From Galbitalea sp. SE-J8 (GTDB taxonomy: Bacteria; Actinomycetota; Actinomycetes; Actinomycetales; Microbacteriaceae), in contig NZ_JAUASV010000025.1 in assembly GCF_030345695.1 (NCBI RefSeq), forward strand, positions 1 through 42,796: a stretch of 42,796 nucleotides of DNA, read 5' to 3'. Below the pieces are notes generated by a model. That model was given only the letters and a program-made list of their open reading frames with translations. It was not told the origin of the DNA and did no database searches. Each line of letters begins with the position of its first letter. Position 1 is the first letter of the stretch. Below, piece after piece: positions 31,991 through 39,586 of the stretch. The position numbers and the translations under genes are program-made.

Positions 31991-32610
31991 CACGCCCGCC
32001 GCCGTGACGCGAGCGCGATGACGAGCGCGACGGCGCCGAGCACGAGGCCGCCGATGCCGAGCACGCGCCCGATCGCGTCGGTGCCGGCGGCATCCGCCGG
32101 ATCCGCGGTGACCGTCGCGGCGTGCCCGCCGTGCTGGGCGGCCGGCGGCGTCGCGTTCACGTAGAGCACCGGCGCGGGCTCCTCCGCGTCCGGGGCGCCG
32201 GACCAGTTCACGACGGTGCCGTCGGAGTAGTCCTGCTCGACGCGGAAGGCGACCGAGTCGACGTCGGGAACCGGTCCGATCGACAGCCGGAACAGCTGCA
32301 GCTGGCCGTCGGCGATGGCCGCGTCGGGTCCGGCGGTGAACGTCACGGCGCCGTCGGCGACGCTGCCCGTCCAGCCCGGGACGGGCACGTAGGAGGCGCC
32401 GTCGACGCCGTCGGGCAGCGTGATGACGAGCCGGTCGGTGACCGCGGTCGCCGACTCGTTGGGCACCTTGAACGTGAGCAGCGCGTACGAGCCGGCGGCG
32501 GCCGTGTTGTCGTCGAGCGTCACGTGCGCGCTCGCGGCGAGCGGCGCGGCGAGCGCGAGGGCGAGGCCCGCGCCGAGGGCGGCGGCGGGCAGGACGATTC
32601 TGTTTCTCAT
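31990..32610 (-). CDS. YcnI-like (DUF1775) copper-associated membrane-anchored protein
   Basis: The 206-residue protein has a signal peptide ending in ASA-HVTL, giving the N-terminal His characteristic of YcnI copper binding. The DUF1775 beta-sandwich follows (SYALLTFKVPNESATAVTDRLVITLPDGV ... VEQDYSDGTVVNWSGAPDAEEPAPVLYV), then one C-terminal helix (IGGLVLGAVALVIALASRRR). CopC follows immediately, matching the YcnI-CopC/YcnJ pairing known from copper uptake operons. The start is the ATG right before the signal peptide. Confidence 0.9.
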   Translation of the reverse strand: MRNRIVLPAAALGAGLALALAAPLAASAHVTLDDNTAAAGSYALLTFKVPNESATAVTDRLVITLPDGVDGASYVPVPGWTGSVADGAVTFTAGPDAAIADGQLQLFRLSIGPVPDVDSVAFRVEQDYSDGTVVNWSGAPDAEEPAPVLYVNATPPAAQHGGHAATVTADPADAAGTDAIGRVLGIGGLVLGAVALVIALASRRRA

Positions 32611-32698
32611 GGGGTTCTTCCCCGGTCGCGGGCGCGACCGTGCGTCGGGTGGCGACGGCGCGGTGGCCCGTCGCCGAATCGGGTGAGCGCGTGCCGCG

Positions 32699-33295
32699 TC
32701 AGAGCGCGGCGCACCCGGTCGGCGGACCCCGCCGCGAGAGGGAGGTCGCCATCCGCGCGAGGGCGCGGGGCGGCTCCGCGCCGACCGGAGCGAGCGGCAC
32801 CCGCGCGATCGGCGCACGAACGGATGCCGTGGCTGCGCGCGGCACGAGCGCCCGGCCCAGCGAGCGTAGCGCCGACTCGCCGTGCCGCAGCAGCGCGACG
32901 GTGAGCGCACCCGCGACGACGTGGGCGATCCACATTCGCGGGTCGGCGGTGTGCGCGTGCTCGGCGGCCGTGACGAGCACCGACCCGCCGTGGGCGACGC
33001 CGTGCGCGCCGCCGTGCCCGTGTCCGACGGCGATGAGGGTGGCATCCGTTCCGATCGCGGCGAACACGGTGTGGAATGCGAGCTGGCTCACGGCGACGGA
33101 CGCGGCCGTGCGCCACGCGCGCGAGCGGCGGCCGGCGAGCGCGACGCTCGTGAGCGCGGCGAAGACGAGGGCGAGTGCGAGGCTCGGCGCGTTGGGCACG
33201 TACCCGCCGGCCAGGGCGTGCGCGCCGGCCGCCACCGCGGTCGCGACGACGGCGGTCGCGAGGCCGCGAAGCGTGCGACGGGCGCGTGCCGGCAT
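32699..33295 (-). CDS. His-rich small membrane protein of the copper operon
   Basis: The 198-residue protein has about four helices (LATAVVATAVAAGAHALAG, SLALALVFAALTSVALAG, AASVAVSQLAFHTVFAAIG, MWIAHVVAGALTVALLRHG). A loop rich in His (AVGHGHGGAHGVAHGG and AEHAHTAD) could bind copper. It precedes the ycnI and copC genes on the same strand, 88 bp upstream. The start at 33295 is chosen over the ATG at 33325 because CGGGAGGAG lies six bases before it and the upstream ATG overlaps a likely -10 box (TACCAT). Not recognised beyond this context. Confidence 0.75.
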   Translation of the reverse strand: MPARARRTLRGLATAVVATAVAAGAHALAGGYVPNAPSLALALVFAALTSVALAGRRSRAWRTAASVAVSQLAFHTVFAAIGTDATLIAVGHGHGGAHGVAHGGSVLVTAAEHAHTADPRMWIAHVVAGALTVALLRHGESALRSLGRALVPRAATASVRAPIARVPLAPVGAEPPRALARMATSLSRRGPPTGCAAL

Positions 33296-33390
33296 CCGCT
33301 CTCCTCCCGCTGCGGTCGGTCCCATGGTACGAGGGGCGACGCGCCGCGTCGCGGATGCACACGGTGCCCGCGTGCGTCACCCGATCGCGT

Positions 33391-33396
33391 TAGGCT
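33391..33396 (+). promoter_or_regulatory. putative -10 box of clpX
   Basis: TAGGCT lies 51 nt before the clpX ATG; the leader includes CGGGAGACC as ribosome site. A palindrome, GCGACGCG-C-CGCGTCGC (33336-33352), lies between this and the divergent copper-operon promoter and could be an operator. Confidence 0.45.
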
Positions 33397-33447
33397 TCCT
33401 GGAACACCCGCCGGCGGTCGCCGGACGAGCGGAACGGGAGACCGACG

Positions 33448-34725
33448 ATGGCACGCATCGGAGAGAGCGCTGACCTGCTCAAGTGCTCGTTCTGCGGCAA
33501 GAGCCAGAAGCAGGTGCAGCAGCTGATCGCCGGTCCCGGCGTGTACATCTGCGACGAGTGCGTCGAGCTCTGCAACGAGATCATCGAGGAGCGTCTCGCC
33601 GAGGCCGGCGAGGAGGCGCAGAGCGAGTTCGACCTGCCGAAGCCCAAGGAGATCTACGCGTTCCTCGAGGAGTACGTGATCGGGCAGGAGCGGGCGAAGC
33701 GCGCCCTCTCGGTCGCCGTCTACAACCACTACAAGCGCGTGCGGGCGAAGAACACTCTCGCGAGCGTCGACGAGATCGGCGACGAGGTTGAGATCTCGAA
33801 GTCGAACATCCTGCTCATCGGCCCGACGGGCTGCGGCAAGACCTACCTCGCCCAGACGCTCGCGAAGCGGCTCAACGTGCCGTTCGCGGTCGCGGATGCC
33901 ACGGCGCTCACCGAGGCCGGGTACGTCGGCGAAGACGTCGAGAACATCCTGCTCAAGCTCATCCAGGCCGCCGACTTCGACGTCAAGCGCGCCGAGACGG
34001 GCATCATCTACATCGACGAGATCGACAAGATCGCCCGCAAGGCCGAGAACCCGTCGATCACGCGCGACGTGTCGGGCGAGGGCGTGCAGCAGGCACTGCT
34101 CAAGATCCTCGAGGGCACGGTCGCCTCCGTCCCGCCGCAGGGCGGCCGCAAGCATCCGCACCAGGAGTTCATCCAGGTCGACACGACGAACGTGCTCTTC
34201 ATCGTCGCGGGCGCGTTCGCCGGCCTCGAGGACATCATCTCGAGCCGCGCGGGCAAGCGCGGCATCGGCTTCGGCGCCCCGCTGCACGACAAGAAGCTCG
34301 AGAAGCACCTGTTCAGCGAGGTGCTGCCCGAAGACCTGCACAAGTTCGGCCTCATCCCGGAGTTCATCGGCCGCCTGCCGGTCATCGCGAGCGTCACGCC
34401 TCTCGACCAGGAGGCGCTCATGGACATCCTCACCCAGCCGAAGAACGCGCTCGTCAAGCAGTATCAGCGCATGTTCCAGATCGACGGCGTCGACCTGGAG
34501 TTCACGGATGACGCCCTCGAGGCGATCGCCGACCTCGCGGTGCTGCGCCAGACCGGCGCCCGCGGCCTCCGCGCGATCCTCGAGGAGGTGCTCGGGCCGA
34601 TCATGTTCGAGGTGCCCTCCGACGACCGCGTGGCGCGCGTCATCGTCACGAAGGATGCCGTGGTCGCGAACGCCGCGCCGACGATCGTGCCCCGCAAGGA
34701 CCTCCGCCGCGAGAAGAGCGCGTAG
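33448..34725 (+). CDS. clpX: ATP-dependent Clp protease ATP-binding subunit ClpX
   Basis: The 425-residue AAA+ unfoldase feeds substrates to ClpP1P2. It has the N-terminal zinc-binding domain (Cys13, Cys16, Cys35, Cys38: CSFCGKSQ ... YICDECV), Walker [12 protein letters not shown], Walker [12 protein letters not shown], and the [17 protein letters not shown] and [10 protein letters not shown] motifs of ClpX. It has its own promoter and is separated from clpP2 by the copper operon and a terminator. Length is normal. Confidence 0.98.
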   Translation: MARIGESADLLKCSFCGKSQKQVQQLIAGPGVYICDECVELCNEIIEERLAEAGEEAQSEFDLPKPKEIYAFLEEYVIGQERAKRALSVAVYNHYKRVRAKNTLASVDEIGDEVEISKSNILLIGPTGCGKTYLAQTLAKRLNVPFAVADATALTEAGYVGEDVENILLKLIQAADFDVKRAETGIIYIDEIDKIARKAENPSITRDVSGEGVQQALLKILEGTVASVPPQGGRKHPHQEFIQVDTTNVLFIVAGAFAGLEDIISSRAGKRGIGFGAPLHDKKLEKHLFSEVLPEDLHKFGLIPEFIGRLPVIASVTPLDQEALMDILTQPKNALVKQYQRMFQIDGVDLEFTDDALEAIADLAVLRQTGARGLRAILEEVLGPIMFEVPSDDRVARVIVTKDAVVANAAPTIVPRKDLRREKSA

Positions 34726-34739
34726 TCGCTCTGGGCGCC

Positions 34740-34988
34740 GTCCGCGAAGAGCGGATGCGGGCCTGCGGGGAGCCTTGGATCGCTGTCGCTGCCGGACGAG
34801 AGCTTTTCGCCGACCCGGGGCGCGCCCGAGATTCGGACATGCGGCAAGACGGTGGCGTCCGCTTCCGCAGCAACGGTCAGAGGTGCAACCACGAGGGCGA
34901 GGGCGGGGGCCAGAGAGAGGGCACGGCCCGTGGTCAGCGCGCCACTGCGCGACGCGGACGATCTCCTACTGAGGAATCGTATGGACAA
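34740..34988 (-). pseudogene. possible decayed remnant of a secreted surface protein
   Basis: On the minus strand a frame opening at a TTG (34988) reads a signal-peptide-like start (GRALSLAPALALVVAPLTVAAEA). It then reads VRISGAPRVGEKLSSGSDSD and LPAGPHPLFADG, which resembles the ISGTPxVGxxL...YQWxADG repeat of actinobacterial surface proteins, with the middle collapsed. The frame then runs antisense into the clpX 3' end, so no intact gene exists. The base composition is lower in GC than its neighbours. This is an inference from short motifs; the rest of the 334-bp gap shows nothing else until the toxin-antitoxin operator. Confidence 0.35.
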
Positions 34989-35032
34989 CTTCTCCCCCGC
35001 CGAGGGCCCCAGATCGGATGGCTCGACGCGAG

Positions 35033-35052
35033 TGATACCACTTTGGTATCAT
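35033..35052 (+). promoter_or_regulatory. toxin-antitoxin operator and leaderless promoter
   Basis: TGATACCA-CTT-TGGTATCA is a perfect inverted repeat with 8-bp arms. Its right arm contains the -10 box TATCAT (35047-35052), and the antitoxin ATG follows after 7 nt. Binding of the RHH antitoxin here would block its own transcription. Confidence 0.7.
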
Positions 35053-35059
35053 CCCGACC

Positions 35060-35266
35060 ATGGCTATGACCGTGCGTTTCTCCATCGATCTTGACGCGCG
35101 CCTCGAGCGCTTCGCCGAGGAGCGACAGACTCCCAAATCCGTCGTTGTCGCACGAGCAGTGGAGGAGTACCTGATGCGCGAGCAAAGGACCCAGGCAGTG
35201 CTCGCGAGCCTCGACGAGACGAGCAGGGAGTACGCCGGCCTCATCCGACGCCTCGAGGACGCGTGA
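35060..35266 (+). CDS. ribbon-helix-helix (CopG-like) antitoxin
   Basis: The 68-residue protein starts with a ribbon-helix-helix fold (MTVRFSIDLDARLERFAEERQTPKSVVVARAVEEYLMREQ), and the C-terminal ~25 residues would wrap the toxin. It should repress its own promoter through the palindrome just upstream and neutralise the Doc toxin encoded next; the stop codon overlaps the toxin GTG (GTGA). An ATG two codons later (35066) is a possible alternative start. Pairing of an RHH antitoxin with a Doc toxin, in place of Phd, is a known arrangement. Confidence 0.88.
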   Translation: MAMTVRFSIDLDARLERFAEERQTPKSVVVARAVEEYLMREQRTQAVLASLDETSREYAGLIRRLEDA

Positions 35267-35631
35267 CCGAGTACGTCGACCCCGAGCAGGCGCTCGCGGC
35301 CGCCGCTCGGCTCGGGTTGCACGTGCGCGACGAGGGACTGCTGTTCTCGGCCCTCGCTCGGCCAGCGGCGAGCGCCTTCGGGGAGGACGCCTACCCGACG
35401 CTCGACCTCAAGGCCGCCGCGCTCATGCACTCCGTCGCCCGCAACCACGCGCTGTTCGACGGCAATAAACGGTTCTCCTGGTACCTCACGCTCGCGTTCC
35501 TCGCCCTCAACGGATTCCGCGTGGTCATGCCCGAGGACACCGCCTTCGACCTCGTGCTCGGTGTCGCGCGAGGCGACCTCGAGCTCGACGCGGCGGGATC
35601 CGTGATCCGCGCGCATCTCGTCGCGCGCTGA
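35263..35631 (+). CDS. Doc-type Fic-domain toxin
   Basis: The 122-residue protein belongs to the Doc (death-on-curing) group of Fic proteins. The active-site motif HALFDGNKR (residues 62-70) matches HxFx(D/N)GNKR, and LDLKAAALMHSVARN forms the preceding helix. Doc phosphorylates EF-Tu and arrests translation when its antitoxin is lost. The GTG start overlaps the antitoxin stop. All key residues are present, so it looks functional. Confidence 0.92.
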   Translation: MTEYVDPEQALAAAARLGLHVRDEGLLFSALARPAASAFGEDAYPTLDLKAAALMHSVARNHALFDGNKRFSWYLTLAFLALNGFRVVMPEDTAFDLVLGVARGDLELDAAGSVIRAHLVAR

Positions 35632-35689
35632 CGTCCACGCGTCGTCGATTGGCCCCCCTCCCGTGACCCGGGCGCGTTGCGGCCCTCGA

Positions 35690-35695
35690 TACGCT
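35690..35695 (+). promoter_or_regulatory. putative -10 box upstream of the benE-like gene
   Basis: TACGCT is followed after 7 nt by an in-frame ATC (35703), the geometry of the leaderless promoters elsewhere in the window. The first conventional start (GTG) is 42 bases further on. Confidence 0.4.
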
Positions 35696-35744
35696 GGATC
35701 GCATCGCCGCGTCATCCGTTCTCCAGCCGATCTCGGCGGGGTTC

Positions 35745-36872
35745 GTGGCGGCCATCTCGGGATTCGCGAGCTCGTTCGCGCTCGTCGTCGCCGGTCTGAA
35801 GGCGGTGGGCGCGAGCGATGGCCAGGCCGCCTCGGGCCTGTTCGCGCTGTGCCTCGCGACCGCCGTCGTGAGCATCACGGCCGCGCTTGCGTTGCGGCTC
35901 CCGGTCGCGATCGCGTGGTCGACGCCCGGCGCCGCGGTGCTGCTCGCGGCGGTCGACCACGGCATCCGCTTCTCGGACGCCGTCGGCGCGTTCCTCGTCT
36001 CGGCCGCGCTCATGCTGCTGTGCGGCGTGTGGCCCGCGCTCGGGCGGCTCATCACGCGCATCCCGCGCCCGCTCGCGAGCGCCATGCTCGCGGGTGTGCT
36101 GCTGCCGATCTGCCTCGCGCCCGTGCAGGCGGTCGCGCAGCTGCCGCTGTTCGCGGCGCCGGTCGTCGTCGTGTGGCTCGTGCTGTTCCGGCTCGCGCCG
36201 CGCTGGGCGGTGCCGGCGGCGATGGTCGTCGCGGTCGTCGGCATCCTCGTGTCGGCCGGCACGGGCTGGTTCGATCCGGCGCGGGCCGTGCCGCACCTCG
36301 AGTTCGTCGCCCCGACCCTCGATCCGAGTGTTGTCGTCGGCGTCGGGCTACCGCTGTTCATCGTCACGATGGCGGGCCAGAACGTGCCCGGCTTCACGGT
36401 GCTGCAGGCGCACGGCTACGAGCCGCCCGTGCGCTACGCCTTCGTCGGGCAGGGTCTCGGTTCGGCGGCCGCCGCGCTGTTCGGCGGCCATGCGATCAAC
36501 CTTGGGGCGATCACGGCCGCCATCATGACGGGACCCGAGTCGCATCCGGAGCACTCCCGGCGCTGGATCGCGACCCTCACCAACGGCGCGCTCTACGTGC
36601 CGCTCGGGCTCGTCGCGGGCGTCGCGACGGCGCTCGTCGCCGCGGCGCCCACCGTGCTCATCACCGCGGTCGCGGGACTCGCCGTGCTCGGCGCCCTCGT
36701 CACGAGCGTCACGAGCGCGCTCGAGGAGCCCGCGCACCGGATCGCCGCGATCGCGACGTTCCTCGTCGTCGTGTCGGGCGTCGTCGTGCTCGGCATCGGC
36801 TCGGCGTTCTGGGGCCTCCTCGTCGGCGGTGTCGTGATGCTCTGGCTGCACCCCCGGCGTGCCGCTCGCTGA
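35745..36872 (+). CDS. BenE family benzoate/H+ symporter-like transporter
   Basis: The 375-residue membrane protein has about 11-12 helices and the BenE family pattern: GFASSFALVVAGLKAVGAS, VAIAWSTPGAAVL, a conserved FIVTMAGQNVPGFTVLQAHGY motif, and GGHAINLGAITAAIMTGPESHP. It probably imports aromatic acids or related substrates by proton symport. The GTG at 35745 starts inside the first helix, and the family usually has ~12 more residues. The frame stays open upstream and reads IAASSVLQPISAGF from an ATC at 35703 set 7 nt behind a -10 box, so the true start may be non-canonical. Confidence 0.9.
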   Translation: MAAISGFASSFALVVAGLKAVGASDGQAASGLFALCLATAVVSITAALALRLPVAIAWSTPGAAVLLAAVDHGIRFSDAVGAFLVSAALMLLCGVWPALGRLITRIPRPLASAMLAGVLLPICLAPVQAVAQLPLFAAPVVVVWLVLFRLAPRWAVPAAMVVAVVGILVSAGTGWFDPARAVPHLEFVAPTLDPSVVVGVGLPLFIVTMAGQNVPGFTVLQAHGYEPPVRYAFVGQGLGSAAAALFGGHAINLGAITAAIMTGPESHPEHSRRWIATLTNGALYVPLGLVAGVATALVAAAPTVLITAVAGLAVLGALVTSVTSALEEPAHRIAAIATFLVVVSGVVVLGIGSAFWGLLVGGVVMLWLHPRRAAR

Positions 36873-36930
36873 GGGGACGCATCCGGTCGCTTTGCGGGTC
36901 GGGATAACGACGATCTGCGTCCCCTGAGCG
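36867..36930 (+). terminator. hairpin overlapping the benE-like stop codon
   Basis: CGCTGAGGGGACGCA and TGCGTCCCCTGAGCG pair at 14 of 15 positions around a 34-nt loop. The right arm region contains GACGATCTGCG, a word shared with the palindrome at 18034. No T-tract is present, so termination is likely but not proven. Confidence 0.55.
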
Positions 36931-36964
36931 GAATCTGCGGGCGGTGCGGCGGGTTGACTCCCGC

Positions 36965-37969
36965 ATGACCGTCGACGTGCCGCTCTCCGTGCTGGATCTC
37001 TCGACGGTGCGGTCCGACGAGACGACGACGGATGCGGTGGCCCACACGATCGAGCTCGCGCGGGCCGCCGACCGGCTGGGCTACGAGCGCTTCTGGCTTG
37101 CCGAGCACCACGGCATGCCCGGGGTGGCGAGCTCGGCCCCCGCCGTGCTCATCGCGGGCGTCGCTGCGGCGACGGAACGCATCCGCGTGGGGTCGGGCGG
37201 CGTGATGCTGCCCAACCACTCCTCGCTCGTGATCGCCGAGCAGTTCGGCACGCTCGTCTCCCTCTACGGCGACCGGATCGACCTCGGGCTGGGGCGTGCG
37301 CCGGGCACCGATCAGTTCACGGCATCCGTGCTGCGCCGCGGCAGCGTCGACGAGACGGCTCAGGACTTCCCGAACCAGGTGCTCGAGCTGTTCGCCTGGT
37401 TCGGCATGGCGCCGCCGCTCGACAACGGCATCGGCTCGCGCATCGTCGCGACGCCGGGCGCGGGGGCCGCGCCCGAGATCTGGCTGCTGGGATCGAGCGG
37501 GTTCAGCGCGCAGCTCGCCGGCATCCTCGGTGTGCGGTTCGCGTTCGCGCACCACTTCGCGGGCGGCGATCAGACCCCGGCCGCGTTCGAGCTGTACCGG
37601 GAGCGGTTCGAGCCCTCGGCGTGGCTCGACGCGCCGCACTCGGGCGTCGCCGTCGCGGTCGCCCTCGGAGAGACCGACGAGGAGGCGCGCCGCCGCACCC
37701 TGCCGCAGCAGCTCTCGATGATCCGGCTGCGCTCGGGCGCCCCCGGGCGCACGCCGACGGCCGAGGAGGCCGACGCGCACCCGTGGACGGATGCGGAGCT
37801 CGCCTTCGTGGCGTCGCGCAACGCGAGCCAGGCGGTCGGCACCCTCTCCGCGGTGGAGGGCCGCATCCGTTCGCTCGTCGGCGAGACGGGGGCCGACGAG
37901 GTCATCGTGGTGCCCCAGGGCGCCGACACCGCGCAGAAGGTCTCGACGCTCGAGGCGCTCGCTCGCTGA
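36965..37969 (+). CDS. LLM-class (luciferase-like) flavin-dependent oxidoreductase
   Basis: The 334-residue protein has the bacterial luciferase-like fold of the single-component LLM group: [92 protein letters not shown] and the later [19 protein letters not shown]2 or F420 use cannot be told. The ATG at 36965 gives the standard N terminus. The last 43 bp of the gene ([13 protein letters not shown] and stop) are repeated 4469 bp downstream, after the ABC permease gene. Confidence 0.93.
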   Translation: MTVDVPLSVLDLSTVRSDETTTDAVAHTIELARAADRLGYERFWLAEHHGMPGVASSAPAVLIAGVAAATERIRVGSGGVMLPNHSSLVIAEQFGTLVSLYGDRIDLGLGRAPGTDQFTASVLRRGSVDETAQDFPNQVLELFAWFGMAPPLDNGIGSRIVATPGAGAAPEIWLLGSSGFSAQLAGILGVRFAFAHHFAGGDQTPAAFELYRERFEPSAWLDAPHSGVAVAVALGETDEEARRRTLPQQLSMIRLRSGAPGRTPTAEEADAHPWTDAELAFVASRNASQAVGTLSAVEGRIRSLVGETGADEVIVVPQGADTAQKVSTLEALAR

Positions 37970-38649
37970 GCGGCGCCGCGAAGGGTCGGGATGCGTCACG
38001 TGCGTTGGTCCCGGTTGGTCTCCGTCGCGTCCGTTGGTCTCCGTTGGTCTCCGTTGGTCGAGGAGCCCGTGAGCGCAGCGAACTGACGTCTCGAGACCAG
38101 GCCTGTGCGGCGGCGGGGCCGTGGTGGTCTCGAGACGCGGCCTCGCTGCGCTCGGGCGCTCCTCGACCAGCGGGGGCGGGCGCTCCTCGACCAGCGGTGC
38201 GGCGGGGCGGACGCGAAGTGCTGCGTCACGTCCGTTGGTCGAGGAGTCCGTGAGCGCAGCGAACTGACGTCTCGAGACCAGGCCCTGTGCGGGTTGCGGA
38301 GCCGTGGTGGTCTCGAGACGCGGCCTCGCTGCGCTCGGGCGCTCCTCGACCAGCGGAGGCGGGCGCTCCTCGACCAGCGGTGCGGCGGCGGGGCCGACGC
38401 GAAGTGCTGCGTCGCGTCCGCTGGTCGAGGAGTCCGTGAGCGCAGCGAACTGACGTCTCGAGACCAGGCCTGTGCGGGTTGCGGAGCCGTGGTGGTCTCG
38501 AGACGCGGCCTCGCTGCGCTCGGGCGCTCCTCGACCAGCGGAGGCGGCGCTCCTCGACCAGCGGGGGCGGCGGGGCGGACGCGAAGTGCTGCGTCGCGTC
38601 CGTTGGTCGAGGAGTCCGTGAGCGCAGCGAACCGACGTCTCGAGACCAT
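37927..38649 (+). repeat. left direct repeat: LLM gene tail plus ~183-bp tandem REP-like units
   Basis: From 37927 the sequence is shared with 42396 onward (constant offset 4469). After the LLM stop it holds TTGGTCTCCGTTGG spacers and then tandem units starting with TTGGTCGAGGAG at about 38053, 38234, 38420 and 38602 (period 181-186 bp). Each unit has a forward element (GGTCGAGGAGTCCGTGAGCG ... ACGTCTCGAGACCA) and a reverse element (TGGTCTCGAGACGCGGCCTC ... GCTCCTCGACCA), so single strands can fold back. No gene is visible in 37970-38663. Confidence 0.9.
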
Positions 38650-38663
38650 CCCGGGACGGATGC

Positions 38664-39308
38664 CTACCAGGCGGTTCCGACGCGGGGGCACTTGTTCGAC
38701 GGTCCTTCGGGTTTGCCGTTGACGACAATGCGGCCGAGCCCGTCGGTGGGTTCCCAGAGGTCTTTGCCCTTGCTGCGCTTGTACCGCGAGAGGTACACGT
38801 CGTAGCTGATCGGTGTCGCGTCGGTGGTGAAGCCGTGGGCGACAAGGCAGGCCAACTGGTCGACGCGTGCGTCGTAGCCGGCCTTCAACTGTGCGTCTGT
38901 CAGCGACGCATACGGTATCTCGCCCACAGATGCTTGACACGACTGTCCGATCTCGGCCGCCTGATCCGGGGTCATGCCCGAGGGTGCGCTAAAGGAGAAG
39001 GAGGCGGAGTCGTTCGGGTCCGGCTCCGTCGCCACGCCGTGGTCGGCCATGCAGGCGCGCACAAGTGTCGTGTACTCGTCGGGCGTGCCCGTGAAGATGG
39101 CGGTCGGGGCGGGGCCTCCATGCCGGGTAGACGCATCTGATGGTTGTCCGGGCGTCCCCGCGGAATCGGCGCCTCGGTCGCCTGCCGAGCACGCCACGAG
39201 GGTGGTCGCGGTGACCATCGACACGACGAGTGCCACGCCACCGAGCACGAGCCGCCCAGCGGCCGAGCGGCGTTCTTTCCTCAAACCGGCGGGCGGCGCA
39301 ACCCTCAT
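38664..39308 (-). CDS. putative lipoprotein, function unknown
   Basis: The 214-residue protein has a lipoprotein signal: basic N region (LRKERRSAAGR), hydrophobic core and the lipobox TTLVAC with Cys40. A Ser/Thr/Pro/Gly linker and a ~150-residue domain follow, with EYTTLVRACMADHGVATEPDPNDSASFSFSAPSG, SCQASVGEIPYASLTDAQL and a C-terminal PSNKCPR; four Cys remain in the mature part and may form disulphides. I do not recognise the domain, though the RACMADHG ... QLACLVAHGF spacing recalls small actinobacterial lipoproteins. Its ATG overlaps the stop of a 36-codon ORF (ATGA), implying coupled translation. Confidence 0.8.
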   Translation of the reverse strand: MRVAPPAGLRKERRSAAGRLVLGGVALVVSMVTATTLVACSAGDRGADSAGTPGQPSDASTRHGGPAPTAIFTGTPDEYTTLVRACMADHGVATEPDPNDSASFSFSAPSGMTPDQAAEIGQSCQASVGEIPYASLTDAQLKAGYDARVDQLACLVAHGFTTDATPISYDVYLSRYKRSKGKDLWEPTDGLGRIVVNGKPEGPSNKCPRVGTAW

Positions 39309-39415
39309 CCGAGGGCCCGGCAGTACTCCAGATGGGCGGTGATGCCGCCCGTCTGCGTCCGGGCCCCGCCACCTGATTTGGTCGTCCCGCCCGTGACGAC
39401 CTTGCGAAGGTGCAT
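39305..39415 (-). CDS. 36-residue small ORF with strong ribosome site, coupled to the lipoprotein
   Basis: On the minus strand the ATG at 39415 follows a perfect AGGAGG by five bases. The frame encodes 36 residues beginning MHLRKVVTGGTTKSGGG and ending AHLEYCRALG. The TGA overlaps the lipoprotein ATG. Gly, Thr and Ser are enriched before a single Cys near the end, and about 83% of third positions are G or C, as in a real gene. There is no signal peptide. It could be a short leader controlling lipoprotein translation or a peptide exported by the divergent ABC system. No modification enzyme is present in the window. Confidence 0.55.
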   Translation of the reverse strand: MHLRKVVTGGTTKSGGGARTQTGGITAHLEYCRALG

Positions 39416-39426
39416 CGTTTCCTCCT

Positions 39427-39574
39427 GGCATCATCAGCGGCGCTGACCGCCGGACGGGACCGTCCAAGCGGACGACGTCGACCTTTGGGAAGTATTACAC
39501 GCCTTTGCAATCGCACCTGTCTACCCCCGGGCGGGGCGCGCCTCCCCGGGTAGGCATCCCTGGTGGATCTTTCG
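39427..39574 (+). promoter_or_regulatory. AT-richer divergent promoter region of the island
   Basis: The stretch AAGTATTACACGCCTTTGCAA is the most AT-rich in the neighbourhood and carries CCTTTG as a direct repeat flanking TATTACACG. On the minus strand TGTAAT with TAGACA 18 nt upstream is a plausible promoter for the small ORF and lipoprotein. The adaptor gene promoter is nearer its start. Confidence 0.4.
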
Positions 39575-39580
39575 TATCGT
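39575..39580 (+). promoter_or_regulatory. putative -10 box of the adaptor gene (leaderless)
   Basis: TATCGT is followed after 6 nt by GTG (39587), in frame with the adaptor protein and without a ribosome site. Confidence 0.4.
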
Positions 39581-39586
39581 GAGCAT

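Noticed and set aside
34464-34988. An intact secreted protein of 174 residues on the minus strand after clpX
   Set aside because: It starts at TTG and its second half is antisense to conserved clpX sequence; only the first ~80 codons show protein-like motifs, so it is reported as a remnant.
38105-38722. Open frames of ~200 codons inside the REP-like arrays
   Set aside because: They are translations of the tandem repeat (ALLDQR, LETRPRCA) in several frames on both strands with no coding signal.
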